Origin: Candidatus Acidiferrales bacterium
Lineage (GTDB): Bacteria > Acidobacteriota > Terriglobia > Acidiferrales > UBA7541
DNA length: 64,000 bases
Assembly: GCA_035934015.1 (NCBI GenBank)
Contig: DASYYH010000016.1
Location: 372,001 to 436,000 of the forward strand
Direction: 5' to 3'
The notes under the pieces are model-generated. The model did no database searches. It saw only the letters and a list, made by a program, of their open reading frames with translations, and was not told the origin of the DNA. The number at the start of each line of letters is the position of its first letter. Position 1 is the first letter of the stretch. Positions 9,701 through 19,288 of this stretch are shown here, in pieces. The translations under genes were made by a program, and so were the position numbers.

Positions 9701-12127
9701 CTAGTTGGCCACTGGGGTTGCTTCGACGACCGGACGGAAGCCCAAACCATCACCCGTGAGATAAATCTCCATGATGGCCGGGCGTTGAAGCCCGCCTTGA
9801 ATCAGCGCCTCCGAAAGCGGATCCTCGACATACTTCTGAAGAGCCCGCCGGAGCGGACGCGCACCATAGTTACGATCAGTGCAAGTCTTTTCCAAAATCC
9901 ACTGCCGCGCTTCCGGTGTCATTTGAATCTGCACTTGACGGTGGACGAGCGTATCGTTGATTTGGTTTACGAGCAAGTCAATGATGCGCAGCAAATCGTC
10001 GTCGGTCAGCGCGTTGAACAAGATCACTTCATCCAATCGATTCAAAAATTCGGGATTGAAAACTCTCTTGACCTCATTCATCACCAGGTCATCGAGACTC
10101 TTCGCGTGCGCATCGCCTTCCGCAGAAGCAAAACCAAGCGTGACTTGCTTCTGAAGAACGCGCGCGCCAATGTTGGAAGTCAATATCAGAATCGTGTTGC
10201 GGAAATCAACCGTATTCCCGAGGCCATCGGTCAACTGCCCGTCTTCGAAAACTTGCAAAAGAATATTGAAAACGTCGGGATGCGCTTTTTCGATTTCATC
10301 AAGGAGAATGATCGAATAGGGCGTGCGGCGAACGCGTTCGGTCAATTGCCCGCCCTCTTCGTATCCCACATATCCCGGAGGTGCGCCAATCAGCTTGGAT
10401 ACGGAATGTTTCTCCATATATTCGGACATATCGAAACGCACGAGCGATTTTTCGCTGCCAAACAGGAATTCAGCGAGGCGGCGCGCAACTTCCGTCTTGC
10501 CAACGCCAGTCGGGCCAAGGAACAGGAAGCAGCCGACAGGACGGCCTGGCGCTTTGAGGCCGGCACGGCTGCGGCGAATGGCGCGTGCGAGAGCGGTGAT
10601 CGCCTTGTCTTGGCTGATGATGCGCTTGTGCAGTTCTTCTTCGATGCGCAGGAGCTTTTGCTGCTCGTCCTCTTTGATGGCGGTCACGGCAACGCCTGTC
10701 CAACGCGCCACGACTTCTTCGACGTCATCACGCGTGACTGTGCCCGTGGAGGAGTCGTCAATCTTTAGTTTTTCGCGGAGGGACCGGAGATTTTCCTTTT
10801 CCTTGCGCTCTTCTTCAGAATAAAAGCGGGCCTTTTCGAATTCGTGATTGGCGATGGCAGTTTCCATGCGATGAGTGATGAATTTCACGCGCTTCTGCGC
10901 TTCGGACACTTCCTCGGGCAGCATGGCCTGGCGGAGCTTGACGCGGGCGCCGGCTTCATCGATCAAATCGATGGCCTTATCGGGGAGGAACCGGTCCGGG
11001 ATGTAGCGATTCGAAAGATATACGGCATATTGAATTGCTTCGTCGGTGTAAGTCACAGCGTGAAATTTTTCGTAGCGGTCGCGAACGCCCTGGAGGACGC
11101 GAATGGCCTCTTCTTCGTTCGGAGCCCCCACCTTCACCGCCTGAAAGCGCCGTTCCAGAGAACGGTCCTTCTCGACGGACTTGCGGTATTCACCCGGAGT
11201 CGTCGCACCAATACACTGAATTTCCCCGCGGCTCAATGCGGGCTTCAGGATGTTGGCGGCATCGAGAGATCCTTCCGCCGAGCCTGCGCCAACAAGTGTA
11301 TGAAGCTCGTCAATGAAGACGATCGCGTTCTGATTCTCCATCAGCTCCTTCATGATGGTCTTGAGGCGTTCTTCAAACTGGCCGCGATACTTCGTGCCGG
11401 CAACAATCAAGGAGAGATCGAGGGATAGGATGCGTTTGTCAGCGAGAAATGGCGGAACGTCACCGTCCGCGATGCGCTGGGCCAAGCCTTCTACGATAGC
11501 GGTTTTGCCCACGCCGGGCTCGCCGATCAGAACAGGATTGTTTTTCGTCCGGCGGCAAAGAATCTGAATGGCGCGCTCAAGCTCGCGATCACGCCCAACC
11601 AGCGGATCGAGCTGACCATCCATGGCCGCCTGCGTCAAATCGCGGCTGAATTCCGCGAGTAAAGAAGTTTCCTTCGGACGATTAACAGGCACTTTTTCCC
11701 CCGCACTGCGCGTCATTTCTTCGCGCACCCCGGAAAGGCGCAAGCCACGTTCTTGCAAAATCTCCGCGCCGAAGGATTTCTCCTCGCGCAGAATGCCCAG
11801 AAGAAGATGTTCGGTACCGACATGTTTGTGATTGAGACGTTCCGCTTCTTCCGCCGCGTAATTCAAAATGCGGCGGCATTCCTGGCTTAAGGGAACTTCA
11901 ACAGAAGTGGAAATGCGCTCGCGCACCGTGATGCGCGACTCGATTTCCTTGCGAATGGACTCGATGGAACCATGAGTGCGCAGAAAGCGATTGGCCAGCG
12001 CCTTATCCTCGCGCAGCAGCCCCAGAAGGAGATGCTCCGTCTCAATATAGGGACTGCCGTACTGACTCGCCTCGTAGCGTGCAAAGAAAATCACGCGCCG
12101 CGCCTTTTCTGTATAGCGTTCAAACAC
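9701..12127 (-). CDS. clpC: ATP-dependent Clp protease ATP-binding subunit ClpC
   Basis: This AAA+ unfoldase feeds substrates to ClpP. The 808-residue product begins [20 protein letters not shown] and has two Clp_N repeats (about 1-140), AAA-1 with Walker A GEPGVGKT at 202-209 and Walker B VFIDELH, a middle UVR-type coiled segment ([18 protein letters not shown]), AAA-2 with Walker A GPTGVGKT, Walker [14 protein letters not shown], and a ClpB-D2 small domain at the C-terminus. The Clp_N plus UVR architecture and length distinguish ClpC from ClpA or ClpB. It is 3 bp from the upstream ABC ATPase gene, so probably cotranscribed. No mcsA, mcsB or ctsR neighbours are seen. Confidence 0.95.
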   Translation of the reverse strand: MFERYTEKARRVIFFARYEASQYGSPYIETEHLLLGLLREDKALANRFLRTHGSIESIRKEIESRITVRERISTSVEVPLSQECRRILNYAAEEAERLNHKHVGTEHLLLGILREEKSFGAEILQERGLRLSGVREEMTRSAGEKVPVNRPKETSLLAEFSRDLTQAAMDGQLDPLVGRDRELERAIQILCRRTKNNPVLIGEPGVGKTAIVEGLAQRIADGDVPPFLADKRILSLDLSLIVAGTKYRGQFEERLKTIMKELMENQNAIVFIDELHTLVGAGSAEGSLDAANILKPALSRGEIQCIGATTPGEYRKSVEKDRSLERRFQAVKVGAPNEEEAIRVLQGVRDRYEKFHAVTYTDEAIQYAVYLSNRYIPDRFLPDKAIDLIDEAGARVKLRQAMLPEEVSEAQKRVKFITHRMETAIANHEFEKARFYSEEERKEKENLRSLREKLKIDDSSTGTVTRDDVEEVVARWTGVAVTAIKEDEQQKLLRIEEELHKRIISQDKAITALARAIRRSRAGLKAPGRPVGCFLFLGPTGVGKTEVARRLAEFLFGSEKSLVRFDMSEYMEKHSVSKLIGAPPGYVGYEEGGQLTERVRRTPYSIILLDEIEKAHPDVFNILLQVFEDGQLTDGLGNTVDFRNTILILTSNIGARVLQKQVTLGFASAEGDAHAKSLDDLVMNEVKRVFNPEFLNRLDEVILFNALTDDDLLRIIDLLVNQINDTLVHRQVQIQMTPEARQWILEKTCTDRNYGARPLRRALQKYVEDPLSEALIQGGLQRPAIMEIYLTGDGLGFRPVVEATPVAN

Positions 12128-12130
12128 GGG

Positions 12131-12943
12131 TCACCCGAGCCCTTCCGAGGCCGAAGAAATCCCCGACGCGACGCGCCCCGAAGGGCGACGCGCGAAATTT
12201 CCATCGCCTTGCTTCAACAAACCATGCTCCAAGCTCAACACGCGGTCGGCGCGTTCCGCAAGGGATAAATTATGAGTCGCAAGAACTGAAGTCAGATGAT
12301 GAGACCGATGCAGGCGTTGCAGGAGACCGAAAATCGACTCCGTGTTCGCCTCGTCCAAATCGCCGGTCGGCTCATCCGCAAGCAACACCCGCGGGCGAGT
12401 TATCAGAGCTCTGGCAATCGCCGCGCGTTGTTGCTCACCGCCTGAAAGTTCGCTGGCGCGATGTCCAGCACGGTCGCCCAGTCCCACCTCAGAAAGCCAC
12501 TCTTGCGCAGTCTGCAGTGCAGCCCGTCCCGCCACACCCCGTATCAGGAGCGGCATCGCGACGTTTTCGGCCGCGGTGAAATCAGTCAAAAGCTGATGTC
12601 GCTGCCAGACAAACCCTACAGCAGAACTGCGGAAATTTTCCAGATCACGCTCCCCAAGCGTCTCCAGCAAATTTCCGTCGAAGTATACTGTACCGTTTGT
12701 CGGCGTGTCTAGAGCAGCCAACAGATGAAGCAGCGTGCTTTTGCCCGAACCGGACGGGCCGACGAGGGCGACCATTTCGCCGCTCGAAATGGAGAGGCTG
12801 ACTCCGTCGAGGGCCGTCACTTCCCCGCTGCCAGAGCGAAATACCTTTCGCAAGCCTTCCACGCGAAGCAGCGCCTTTTGCTCCCCGTGCCCGATTTCTA
12901 GTACGCCTTGCCTCGTCATCGTACTTGTCGCTTCGCTCGTCAT
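12131..12943 (-). CDS. ABC transporter ATP-binding protein, LolD/MacB type
   Basis: This 270-residue ATPase has Walker A GPSGSGKST, Q-loop FVWQRHQLL, signature LSGGEQQRAAIARAL, Walker B VLLADEPTGDLD and the switch His (LATHNLSL). The DEPTGDLD motif and overall form match the LolD/MacB/FtsE class, which works with permeases carrying an extracytoplasmic loop. The likely partner is the LolC/E-like permease at 13291-14517 on the same strand, making a lipoprotein-release or similar mechanotransmission transporter. It is separated from that gene by 347 bp, unusual for LolCD, and is followed after 3 bp by clpC. Two start candidates exist: the ATG used here and an internal ATG at TMTRQGVLEIG. Confidence 0.85.
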   Translation of the reverse strand: MTSEATSTMTRQGVLEIGHGEQKALLRVEGLRKVFRSGSGEVTALDGVSLSISSGEMVALVGPSGSGKSTLLHLLAALDTPTNGTVYFDGNLLETLGERDLENFRSSAVGFVWQRHQLLTDFTAAENVAMPLLIRGVAGRAALQTAQEWLSEVGLGDRAGHRASELSGGEQQRAAIARALITRPRVLLADEPTGDLDEANTESIFGLLQRLHRSHHLTSVLATHNLSLAERADRVLSLEHGLLKQGDGNFARRPSGRVASGISSASEGLG

Positions 12944-13290
12944 GACAGCAAGCTCTGCAATCTCCTGTTCAATTCCTGGGCCGAAACCTACTCCGTTTAT
13001 CGCTTTAGTTTCTATCTCTTATCGGCTGTCGATTCCTATCTCTCAGTCGTGGCTCCAAGTTCTTGCACATTTTGTGTGCAAAAGTTCCGTTATGCCTCTC
13101 GAACCACTCATGATGACCCAATTCGCTACACTTCCAATTGTAGCATGTTGCGTTTCTTCTCTGCTGTCCATGAGGTTCCGAATTCGCCACCGATGACGAG
13201 TACTTCCGTCATGGAACTCTAACGCCACCTGCACTCATTAAGATGCGCGTAAGCAGGTCGCGGGATAAGTGTCGAGTTAAATTTTCGTTG
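12944..13290 (-). promoter_or_regulatory. 347-bp gap between permease and ATPase genes, with an inverted repeat
   Basis: No convincing gene is seen here. The clearest structure is a perfect 7-5-7 inverted repeat, TTGCACA-TTTTG-TGTGCAA, at 13063-13081, about 120 bp upstream of the ATPase start. It has the size of a dimeric-repressor operator and could lie in the promoter region of the ATPase-clpC unit. Short open frames in the gap show no ribosome binding site or recognisable family. Confidence 0.35.
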
Positions 13291-14517
13291 TTATTCTGAA
13301 CGCAGAATTTCTACGGGAAGGGTTCGCGCCGCAGCACCGGCGGGGTAAATCGTTGCAACAGTGGCGATGATCAATGCGGCGGCAGCGATCCAGACGGCAT
13401 CCCAGGCATTCGAGTGAAACGGAACATAGGGAATCGAGTAAATCTCAGGATTGAGGGGCACAAGTTCCCATCGATTCGCAATCCACGAAAGGGAATATCC
13501 AATGGCAAGGCCCGCGGCCGTTCCCGCAACACCAACCAGAAAGCCCTGCAGCACGAAAATGTTGCGGACTTGGACACGACGCGCGCCAAGGGTCATGAGG
13601 ACCGCAATGTCGCGGACCTTCTCCGTAACTGTCATCGCGAGGACAACGAGAATATTGAGGCCGGCTACGAACGTGATCAATCCGATGAATATTGCAGTGA
13701 CAAGTTTCTCGAGGCTCATGGCACGAAAGAGAGCCTGATTTTCTTCCATCCATGTCGTTACGTGGTAGTCGGGACCGGCTTCGCCCGAGAGAGTGTCAGC
13801 GATTTTTCCAGCGTCGTCGAGATTATTGACGCGGACTTCCAATATGTTCACGACGTCACCGATTCCGGCCAGCGACTGAGCTTGCGAGAGCGTGATGAAG
13901 GCCCAGTTGGCGTCATAGTCGTAGAAGCCCGAACTGTAAATTCCCGTTACGCGGAAGCGGCGGGAATTCGGCTGCAATCCAAAGGGAGTAAGGCTCCCTT
14001 GCGGTGTGAGCGCGGTAACGTAGTCACCCAGCTTGATTCGCAATGTGTCAGCGAGAATACGACCGATCAGGATGCCGGGAATGCCGTAGGAATCGGGCGT
14101 GAAATTATCATTCCCTGAGATCACGTGATCGAGGGCTGAATCCCAGGTCTTTTCGAGCGGAACGTCAATGCCTTTGAGCACCACACCTTGCGCTCCGCTG
14201 CCTGCCGAAAGAAGAACCTGGTTATAAACCGCCGGGGTGATTTTGGCGACACCGGGAGTGGAGGCCAGACGAGCCATCAATTCCCGGTAGCCTCGGATGC
14301 TGTCTGTACCGTTCGGTTTGATATTGATATGCGCAGTTACGCCTAGCAAACGATCACGAATCGCGCGACGCGATCCGGTATTCATCGCAAGCGCAATCAC
14401 GAGCGTGGCGACGCCGGCGGCAACGCCAACGACAGAGAGGAACGTCACGAGTCGCAAGACAGGCGGCTTGTACTGCGACCGCAGGTAGCGCCGCGCGACC
14501 ATCCATTCAAAACTCAT
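13291..14517 (-). CDS. Lipoprotein-releasing ABC transporter permease, LolC/LolE type
   Basis: This 408-residue permease starts MSFEWMVARRYLRSQ, close to the canonical LolC/E start. A first transmembrane helix (about 24-45, VVGVAAGVATLVIALAM) is followed by a large periplasmic MacB_PCD domain (about 50-265) with GIDVPLEKTWDSALDHVISG, then the FtsX permease domain with helices near 275-300, 325-350 and 370-395 (GLITFVAGLNILVVLAMTV, VLMTLGARRVQVRNIFVLQG). The motif LGARRxxVRxIFxLQG is the conserved coupling helix that contacts the ATPase. Its ATG overlaps the lysS stop (ATGA), so it is translationally coupled to lysS. Acidobacteria often have a single LolC/E-like permease that may act as a homodimer. 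Confidence 0.9.
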   Translation of the reverse strand: MSFEWMVARRYLRSQYKPPVLRLVTFLSVVGVAAGVATLVIALAMNTGSRRAIRDRLLGVTAHINIKPNGTDSIRGYRELMARLASTPGVAKITPAVYNQVLLSAGSGAQGVVLKGIDVPLEKTWDSALDHVISGNDNFTPDSYGIPGILIGRILADTLRIKLGDYVTALTPQGSLTPFGLQPNSRRFRVTGIYSSGFYDYDANWAFITLSQAQSLAGIGDVVNILEVRVNNLDDAGKIADTLSGEAGPDYHVTTWMEENQALFRAMSLEKLVTAIFIGLITFVAGLNILVVLAMTVTEKVRDIAVLMTLGARRVQVRNIFVLQGFLVGVAGTAAGLAIGYSLSWIANRWELVPLNPEIYSIPYVPFHSNAWDAVWIAAAALIIATVATIYPAGAAARTLPVEILRSE

Positions 14518-16106
14518 GGGTTTGTCTCGCCCGTGGTTGCCGCGGCAGCGGCGGCATCCGTCTCAGCGTCCTTCTGCGGGCGAAGCGTCGGAAAGAGAAT
14601 CACTTCACGAATCGAATGGGAGTCCGTCAAGAGCATGACCAAGCGATCGATGCCGATCCCTTCCCCAGCCGTCGGTGGCATGCCATGGGCCAGCGCGCGG
14701 ATGTAATCCCAATCAATTTCTTTTGGCATTTCCGCGCCGCCAGACTCGACTTGCGCGCGGAAACGGCGTTCCTGGTCGATGGGATCGTTCAGCTCGGAGA
14801 AGCCATTGGCCAACTCCATGCCATTAATGAACAGTTCGAAGCGCTCCGTGACCGAGGGATCGTCTCTCTTACATTTCGAGAGCGGAGAAATCTCCGTAGG
14901 GAAATCGCAGATAAATGTGGGCTGAATGAGATGCGCTTCGGCGACAGCTTCGAAAAGTGCGCCAGTCAATTCGCCGGCTGATGACTTCTCAATACCCTCC
15001 AGAAGATCGATCCCTTTCGCGCGCGCAAAAGCGTTATAACGTTCAGCAACGGCACGCGGGCCGTCCGACCTCGTAAGTTCTCCCATATCTGGCGCGCGCC
15101 CAGCGTCGGAGGGCCAGAATTTGCCGATGGCTTGGCGCATGGACATGGACTCGAAATGGGCAAAATCGATTTCATGTTCGCCATATTTCACTTTCGTATC
15201 TCCGCAGATGGACTTCACGACTCCCGTAAAGAGTTCCCCCGTAAGCTTGATGAGGTCGCGGTAGTCGCTATAGGCCTCGTAGAACTCCAGCATTGTGAAT
15301 TCCGGTGTGTGAATCGCATCCACTCCCTCGTTCCGGAAGTTGCGATTAATTTCGTAAACGCGATCGAACCCGCCGACGACAAGCCTCTTGAGATAAAGCT
15401 CCGGCGCGATACGCATATAGAAATCGACATCAAACGCGTTGTGGTGAGTGATGAATGGCCGCGCTGTAGCCCCCCCAAGAATCGGATGCATCATTGGCGT
15501 TTCGACTTCCAAGTAACCGCGCCCATCGAAGAAATCACGGATATAGCGGATGATCTGGGCGCGGCGCAAAAATACATGCCGAGCGCGCTCGTTGGCGATC
15601 AGGTCCAGATACCGACGGCGATAGCGCATCTCGACGTCCGCGAGGCCGTGCCACTTCTCAGGAAGTGGTAAAAGAGACTTGGTGAGCAAAGTTAACTGCT
15701 CAACCCAAAGAGTCAGCTCGTTTGTTTTCGTACGAAAAAGATGTCCTGAAACTCCAATAACGTCGCCCATATCAAGAAGTTGAAAGAGTTGGTAAGTTTT
15801 CTCGCCAACAACGTCGAGCTTGACATAAATCTGCAGCCGCTGGCCCTGCCCTTGGATGTGCGCGAAACCAGCCTTGCCATGCAGGCGAATCGTTATGATG
15901 CGCCCAGCGATGGTTGCTTGAATATTCGAAGCCTTTAGGTCATCCGCGGTGAGCTGGCTATATTTTTCAATAACTTCCGCGGGCGTCTGCTCCCATTGGA
16001 ACTTGTGTGGATAAGGATCGAGGCCGAGGGCAATGATTTCTTGGAGCTTTTTGCGCCGTTGAAGAAGCTGGTCGCGTGGCTCAAATTGCAATGGTTCGGA
16101 TTCCAA
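14514..16106 (-). CDS. lysS: Lysine--tRNA ligase, class II
   Basis: This enzyme charges tRNA-Lys. The N-terminal OB-fold anticodon-binding domain (AGRIITIRLHGKAGFAHIQGQ) precedes the class II core, with motif 1 around FFDGRGYLEVETPMMHPILGGA, motif 2 RNFRNEGVDAIHTPEFTMLE, and motif 3 GEGIGIDRLVMLL. I place the start at a TTG at 16106 (product begins MESEPLQFEPRDQLLQRRKK) because AAAGGA lies 7 nt upstream and this matches the usual LysS N-terminus; the frame is open further upstream but that part looks non-coding. Length is 530 residues including an Ala/Thr-rich C-terminal tail. The stop overlaps the permease start by 4 bp. Confidence 0.96.
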   Translation of the reverse strand: MESEPLQFEPRDQLLQRRKKLQEIIALGLDPYPHKFQWEQTPAEVIEKYSQLTADDLKASNIQATIAGRIITIRLHGKAGFAHIQGQGQRLQIYVKLDVVGEKTYQLFQLLDMGDVIGVSGHLFRTKTNELTLWVEQLTLLTKSLLPLPEKWHGLADVEMRYRRRYLDLIANERARHVFLRRAQIIRYIRDFFDGRGYLEVETPMMHPILGGATARPFITHHNAFDVDFYMRIAPELYLKRLVVGGFDRVYEINRNFRNEGVDAIHTPEFTMLEFYEAYSDYRDLIKLTGELFTGVVKSICGDTKVKYGEHEIDFAHFESMSMRQAIGKFWPSDAGRAPDMGELTRSDGPRAVAERYNAFARAKGIDLLEGIEKSSAGELTGALFEAVAEAHLIQPTFICDFPTEISPLSKCKRDDPSVTERFELFINGMELANGFSELNDPIDQERRFRAQVESGGAEMPKEIDWDYIRALAHGMPPTAGEGIGIDRLVMLLTDSHSIREVILFPTLRPQKDAETDAAAAAATTGETNP

Positions 16107-16215
16107 GCAAAATCCTTTCGGAGGTCCATGGGCAGTATAGCGGTGGCATTCTCTCAGCGTCAAGAAAGGGCCGCATTTCCTTGGGTAATAATATAATGCG
16201 GACAGGTGCGGGGTC

Positions 16216-16923
16216 ATGCATCTTCGGGCAAAAAGGCAAACATCGCAGGCCTACCGTAGTGTCCAGGAGGACTGGATTGCCCGGCTCCCAAAAGAGAAGT
16301 CCGGCGCATTTTCCAGGATCGTGCGTAATTGGGAGGCCGACTATGCGATGCTCTCGATTGCCCTGAACGAAGCCCTGGAGCATCGTTCCCGAGGCGCACT
16401 CGGATGTGCTCGAGCTGAAGTTGAAATTGCCGGTGCAGTGGTCGACAAGCTGGCCAGGCCGCTGGTGAGTGCATGTAGAACGCTCGCGAGCCACGGAAGG
16501 CGATTGGCGGAAGTTCCGCCGGTCGCGCCGCTGGATCCGGAGTTTTATGCCGGGGAAATCGCCAAGCAAAATGCCGTATGGAATCAAATGCTTCACCGTG
16601 TGCTCTTTGCGAGCCGATCACGGTATTTGCACAAACTCCGGGCGCTGGAGTTGACCCTGAGTGTCTCGGCCGATCAGTTCGCTGAAATCGCCGAAGGGCT
16701 GGCCTCCGGTGTGGAAGAGCAACCGGGACAATCATGGGCAGCTCTAGATAAGTTGCACTACGACTTGAATACTTGCCTGCGAGAGATGATCGTGGTTCTG
16801 AAATCTTTCCTTCGAGCCCTTCCGGAGTCACGCCTCGAGTCCTTTCAAAACGAAATGGATGTTTGCGCGGTGGAAGGGCGAATGCGGCCCCCCTCGCGTC
16901 TGCCAGCGCGTGTTTCAATCTAG
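16216..16923 (+). CDS. Conserved-looking helical protein of unknown function
   Basis: This 235-residue protein is not recognised. It is predicted mostly alpha-helical, soluble, without signal peptide or transmembrane segment (MHLRAKRQTSQAYRSVQEDW...), and rich in Ala, Leu, Arg and Glu. The start ATG is preceded by AGGTGCGGGG. It is divergent from lysS (110 bp away) and upstream of an ECF sigma module on the same strand, separated by about 140-180 bp with no evident link. Long antisense frames exist in the same place, but their composition (Arg/Pro/His-rich) is that of shadow frames, so I favour the plus-strand reading. Confidence 0.65.
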   Translation: MHLRAKRQTSQAYRSVQEDWIARLPKEKSGAFSRIVRNWEADYAMLSIALNEALEHRSRGALGCARAEVEIAGAVVDKLARPLVSACRTLASHGRRLAEVPPVAPLDPEFYAGEIAKQNAVWNQMLHRVLFASRSRYLHKLRALELTLSVSADQFAEIAEGLASGVEEQPGQSWAALDKLHYDLNTCLREMIVVLKSFLRALPESRLESFQNEMDVCAVEGRMRPPSRLPARVSI

Positions 16924-17100
16924 ACGCGCGGCCAAATTCCTAAGACAATGGATTGGCGAGTAGGCCTTCCCCAGTCAGGGGGTGGGCTGCCGCAAAGGCT
17001 CAGGCGCAAGCATTGCCAACCGATGCTTCCCTGGAATACTTAAGGACAACTTCTGGAGTGGGCGGTGCATCGGAACATCAGGTGCGCCGCGACGGGAATC

Positions 17101-17745
17101 GTGGCCCGAACGAGGCGAATCGAAAACGGCGAATTGCCAGAAGCGGATGCGATCCGGCTGGCACAACAGGGTGACGCGGCAGCATTCGAGCGGATCTACC
17201 AGCTCCACAATCGCCGGGTTTACTCTTTATGCTTGCGGATGGTCGGAAACACGGCAGAGGCCGAGGATTTAACACAAGAAGCGTTTCTGCAACTGTTCCG
17301 CAAAATCAGCACGTTTCGAGGAGAGTCGGCGTTTTCCACGTGGCTTCACCGGCTCGCCGTTAATGTTGTATTGATGCGGTTGAGGAAGAAAACCGGCTCC
17401 GAAACTTCGCTCGAAGAAGTCACTCAGCCGGATGAGGAAGGCGGGGGACCGCGAAGGGATTTTGGCGCACCGGATCTGGGGCTGAGTGGATCGATCGACC
17501 GGGTGAATCTGAAACGCGCGGTGGATCAGTTGCCGGCGGGTTACAAAGCAGTATTTGTGCTGCATGATGTACAGGGTTATGAGCACAATGAAATTGCAGA
17601 GATCATGGGCTGCTCGATTGGGAACTCGAAATCTCAATTGCACAAGGCCCGGATGCGTCTCCGAGATCTTCTCCATGAAGCGGAAAGAAATAAGGCCCGG
17701 GAAGAGCGTCAGGCTTTCAAGCGTGATGCGGCGGGCGAGGATTGA
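17101..17745 (+). CDS. RNA polymerase sigma factor, ECF subfamily
   Basis: This alternative sigma factor carries region 2 ([63 protein letters not shown], read across the domain) and region 4 ([50 protein letters not shown]). The linker contains an acidic, Gly-rich stretch. I use the GTG at 17101 (product [16 protein letters not shown]); the frame also has an ATG at 17065. The stop is only 5 bp from the ATG of a zinc-finger anti-sigma gene and the next gene is a DUF4097 protein, so this is a sigma/anti-sigma/effector operon, probably responding to envelope conditions. A second, independent module of the same kind points towards it from 25641. Confidence 0.93.
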   Translation: MARTRRIENGELPEADAIRLAQQGDAAAFERIYQLHNRRVYSLCLRMVGNTAEAEDLTQEAFLQLFRKISTFRGESAFSTWLHRLAVNVVLMRLRKKTGSETSLEEVTQPDEEGGGPRRDFGAPDLGLSGSIDRVNLKRAVDQLPAGYKAVFVLHDVQGYEHNEIAEIMGCSIGNSKSQLHKARMRLRDLLHEAERNKAREERQAFKRDAAGED

Positions 17746-17750
17746 ATGTC

Positions 17751-18404
17751 ATGGCATCTATGAATTGTGAAGAGTTTTGGGGATTGACGGAAGATTGGAT
17801 CGAAGGGAACCGCCACCCAGCGGCGGTGGCACATGTATCTGCCTGCGGCCGATGCCGCAGCCTGGTTGCAGATCTCGAATTGATCCGTAATGCCAGCGCG
17901 GATCTGGCTCTTGATGAAGAGCCCCCCGCACACCTCTGGCGATCCATCAAGTTCCAATTGGAAAAAGAAGGCCTAATTCGTGAGCGCCAGGCACATTGGT
18001 GGGAGGGATTAGGTTCGTTTGGGGTGCTGCGGCCAGTCTTCGCGAGTGCGTATTTGGCGGTGATTATTGCTGGCGCTATGTTCTTGGGAATCCCAGCCAA
18101 TACGAATCGATCTGCTGGAAACCATGAGGCATGGCTGAATCGCACTCAGACAGCAATGGCTCCTTTGGCGACAGAGCTTTCGGAGCAACCGAGTGTCGGG
18201 ATAACGACTTCGAATCCTGCGAGAGCCGATGACGTGACAACTGTGTTGAATCGAAACCTAGCAATTGTTGACAAGATGATTTCAATGTGTGAAAAGAGCG
18301 TTCGTGAGGATCCGCAAAACGAAATGACTCGCGATTATTTGTACACTGCCTATCAGCAAAAAGCGGATCTGTTGGCCACGATGGCGGAGAGCGAGGGACG
18401 GTAA
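17751..18404 (+). CDS. Membrane-anchored zinc-finger anti-sigma factor
   Basis: The N-terminus has the ZAS zinc-binding pattern H-x3-C-x2-C (HVSACGRC, about residues 25-32), typical of zf-HC2 anti-sigma factors that bind a cognate ECF sigma. A single transmembrane helix follows (about 92-110, VFASAYLAVIIAGAMFLGI), then a periplasmic part of about 100 residues with a long helix (VLNRNLAIVDKMISMCEKS). ATG at 17751 follows GAGG at about 10 nt; an in-frame ATG at 17760 is an alternative. The periplasmic tail resembles other acidobacterial anti-sigma factors that carry no sensor domain of known type. It overlaps the downstream DUF4097 gene by 1 bp (TAATG). Confidence 0.88.
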   Translation: MASMNCEEFWGLTEDWIEGNRHPAAVAHVSACGRCRSLVADLELIRNASADLALDEEPPAHLWRSIKFQLEKEGLIRERQAHWWEGLGSFGVLRPVFASAYLAVIIAGAMFLGIPANTNRSAGNHEAWLNRTQTAMAPLATELSEQPSVGITTSNPARADDVTTVLNRNLAIVDKMISMCEKSVREDPQNEMTRDYLYTAYQQKADLLATMAESEGR

Positions 18405-19288
18405 TGGAAACTTCCTGGATGGCAAAGGCGCACTTCACGTCGACGTGGCGCGCGGCGAGCACTTGCGCGGCGTTTCTTCTGGTCGGAGCCATATCTCCAG
18501 CCTACGCACACCACATGGACAAACAATTTAGCGTCCAGGTTCACCCGCTAATCACTCTGCATAATCCCAGTGGCCATGTGACCATTTCATCGTGGGACAA
18601 AGCGGAAGTCGTAGTGGCGGCCGATCATAACAGTGACAAGGTGGAAGTGGACGCGGAACAATTTGGAAATCGCATCGACATCATGACTCACCAGCTTGCC
18701 GAGGATATCGGCCCGGATGAACTTCAAGCGAACTATGTCATTACCGTTCCCGAAGATTCCGAACTTCAGATTCACAATGATTCAGGAACCGTAGAAGTCT
18801 CCAAGGTCCTCGGCGATATGAACGTGGAGACCGTCGCGGCGGGGATCAATGCGGAAGACATCGGCGGCTACTTTGTAGTTCAAACCGTTGGGGGCATGTT
18901 TGAGTGCATGCGCTGCACTGGACGTCTCGAGGTACGCTCGATCAGTGGAGATTTGAAGCTCATTGACGATCACAGTTCCAGCATTTTTGCCCAGACTTCG
19001 ACAGGCGATATCCTTCTCGATGGTGATTTCCTGCCTAACGGCAGCTATCGGCTGAAGAACTACAGCGGCAAAATCAATGTGCGCTTCTCGCCTGGGGATT
19101 CTTTTGACGTCAGCGCGACATCCTTGCACGGTACCGTAAACAACGAGGCAAAGCTGAACCCTCCTTCTCATCCCCATCAACGCGTCCCGCGCTACTCGCG
19201 CAGCCTGTTTGGCAGTATCAATCAAGGCCGCGCCAAGCTGGAACTGTCGTCGTTCGATGGTACAATTAATATTCAAAAGCGTGAGTGA
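18404..19288 (+). CDS. Secreted DUF4097-type beta-repeat protein
   Basis: This 294-residue exported protein has a long N-region signal (WRAASTCAAFLLVGAISPAYA) and then short beta-strand repeats of the DUF4097 (putative adhesin) type: VHPLITLHNPSGHVTISSW, LQIHNDSGTVEVSKVLGDMNVETV, LEVRSISGDLKLIDDHSSSIFAQTSTGDI, YRLKNYSGKINVRF. These repeats form a right-handed beta-helix-like sheet in related families. Function is unknown, but linkage to ECF sigma/anti-sigma pairs is recurrent. One Cys pair (ECMRC) may form a disulfide or bind metal. The gene is translationally coupled to the anti-sigma gene and its end overlaps the proposed aroK start. Confidence 0.82.
   Translation: METSWMAKAHFTSTWRAASTCAAFLLVGAISPAYAHHMDKQFSVQVHPLITLHNPSGHVTISSWDKAEVVVAADHNSDKVEVDAEQFGNRIDIMTHQLAEDIGPDELQANYVITVPEDSELQIHNDSGTVEVSKVLGDMNVETVAAGINAEDIGGYFVVQTVGGMFECMRCTGRLEVRSISGDLKLIDDHSSSIFAQTSTGDILLDGDFLPNGSYRLKNYSGKINVRFSPGDSFDVSATSLHGTVNNEAKLNPPSHPHQRVPRYSRSLFGSINQGRAKLELSSFDGTINIQKRE

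Noticed and set aside
16081-16918. Long minus-strand frames antisense to the 16216-16923 gene
   Set aside because: Arg/Pro/His/Ala-rich composition without family features and weak ribosome binding sites; the plus-strand frame is more protein-like.
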